Source of the DNA: RGIG6307 sp964424345
GTDB lineage: Bacteria > Bacillota > Clostridia > Lachnospirales > Lachnospiraceae
Direction of reading: 5' to 3'
Assembly: GCA_964424345.1 (NCBI GenBank)
Contig: CAYRIK010000003.1
Coordinates: 21,545-85,544, forward strand
Length of the DNA: 64,000 bases
In this document: positions 63,785 through 64,000 of the stretch, piece after piece
Position numbering within the stretch: position 1 is the stretch's first letter
Layout: each line of letters begins with the position of its first letter
Notes under the pieces: model-generated
What the model was told of the DNA's origin: nothing
What the model saw: only the letters and a program-made list of their open reading frames with translations
Databases searched by the model: none
Position numbers and translations under genes: made by a program

Positions 63785-63961
63785 ATGTCAAACGTAATCG
63801 TTAAAGAAAACGAGACTTTAGATAGCGCTTTACGTCGTTTCAAGAGAAGCTGCGCAAAGGCAGGTATTCAGCAGGAAATTCGTAAACGTGAGCATTACGA
63901 GAAACCATCCGTAAAACGTAAAAAGAAATCTGAAGCAGCTAGAAAGCGTAAATACAACTAA
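63785..63961 (+). CDS. rpsU: Ribosomal protein bS21
   Basis: A 58-residue basic small-subunit protein reading SNVIVKENETLDSALRRFKR from ATG 63785, ending in the lysine/arginine-rich tail EAARKRKYN. This is the ordinary Firmicute length. The ribosome site is GGGAGGT, about 7 bases before the start. The 39 bases from here to the window end hold no recognisable feature. Confidence 0.96.
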   Translation: MSNVIVKENETLDSALRRFKRSCAKAGIQQEIRKREHYEKPSVKRKKKSEAARKRKYN

Positions 63962-64000
63962 TTGCTATCAAATCAATAAGATAAGAGAGTTCCATAGAGG

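Noticed and set aside
1..64000. CRISPR arrays, prophage, insertion sequences, tRNA or rRNA genes
   Set aside because: No regularly spaced repeats, integrase or transposase frames, cloverleaf-like segments or rRNA motifs were seen on either strand by eye. A tRNAscan or Infernal run would settle it.

Overview
The window looks like a core-chromosome segment of a low-GC anaerobic Firmicute, most likely a Lachnospiraceae-type Clostridia. The signs are AT-rich coding sequence, strong AGGAGG-type ribosome sites and sigma-A promoters, Clostridia-type gene orders (pta-ackA-DUF177-rpmF-plsX-acpP-rnc-smc-ftsY; ylxM-ffh-rpsP-khpA-rimM-trmD-rplS; DUF512-der-plsY), and a giant acyl-CoA-dehydratase-activase fusion typical of strict anaerobes. 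I cannot name the genus from sequence alone. Almost all genes are on the + strand. No rRNA, tRNA, CRISPR array, prophage or transposase was seen.

Layout. 1-4.3 kb: a 5'-truncated DUF711 gene, a Ktr/Trk K+ uptake pair, and tmcAL interrupted by an artificial 100-N gap. 4.4-16.5 kb: acetate kinase pathway (pta-ackA), DUF177-rpmF, then plsX-acpP and rnc-smc-ftsY with ilvA and a YitT protein. 16.5-23.8 kb: SRP, ribosome and tRNA-modification genes (ylxM-ffh, rpsP-khpA, rimM-trmD, rplS), two signal peptidases, rnhB, rbgA and yraN. 23.9-28.6 kb: a two-component system whose kinase ribosome site is a G10 tract, and a purine permease. 28.7-36.6 kb: a GH29 fucosidase with a long-type prs on the minus strand, DUF512-der-plsY, a CarD remnant and a second GH29 enzyme. 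36.6-42.7 kb: a GntR-ABC exporter operon with a clear operator, then a second two-component system. 42.7-46.9 kb: nucleoside salvage (udp-deoB-cdd-add) and a hemolysin-III-like protein. 46.9-53.5 kb: a 1411-residue activase/dehydratase fusion (minus strand), a rhomboid-like protein with a zinc ribbon, a degenerate sigma-like protein and a partner of unknown function. 53.5-64 kb: a candidate small RNA, an M16C protease, era, recO, a lipoprotein, glyS, a T-box leader, alaS and rpsU.

Most of the window is housekeeping. The observations most worth following are: (1) a family of palindromic intergenic repeats with core TATACTAGGAAATTACTC, whose five recognised copies all sit directly against the U-tract of an intrinsic terminator hairpin; (2) a sigma-70-like protein that keeps core-binding-like regions but lacks promoter-recognition regions, next to a rhomboid-like protein without catalytic residues and an orphan protein; (3) the four-cysteine tandem activase fusion; (4) a candidate orphan small RNA near 53.6 kb; (5) a G10 tract in the ribosome site of a sensor kinase; (6) a 55-bp exact duplication around the N gap, whose collapse restores tmcAL.
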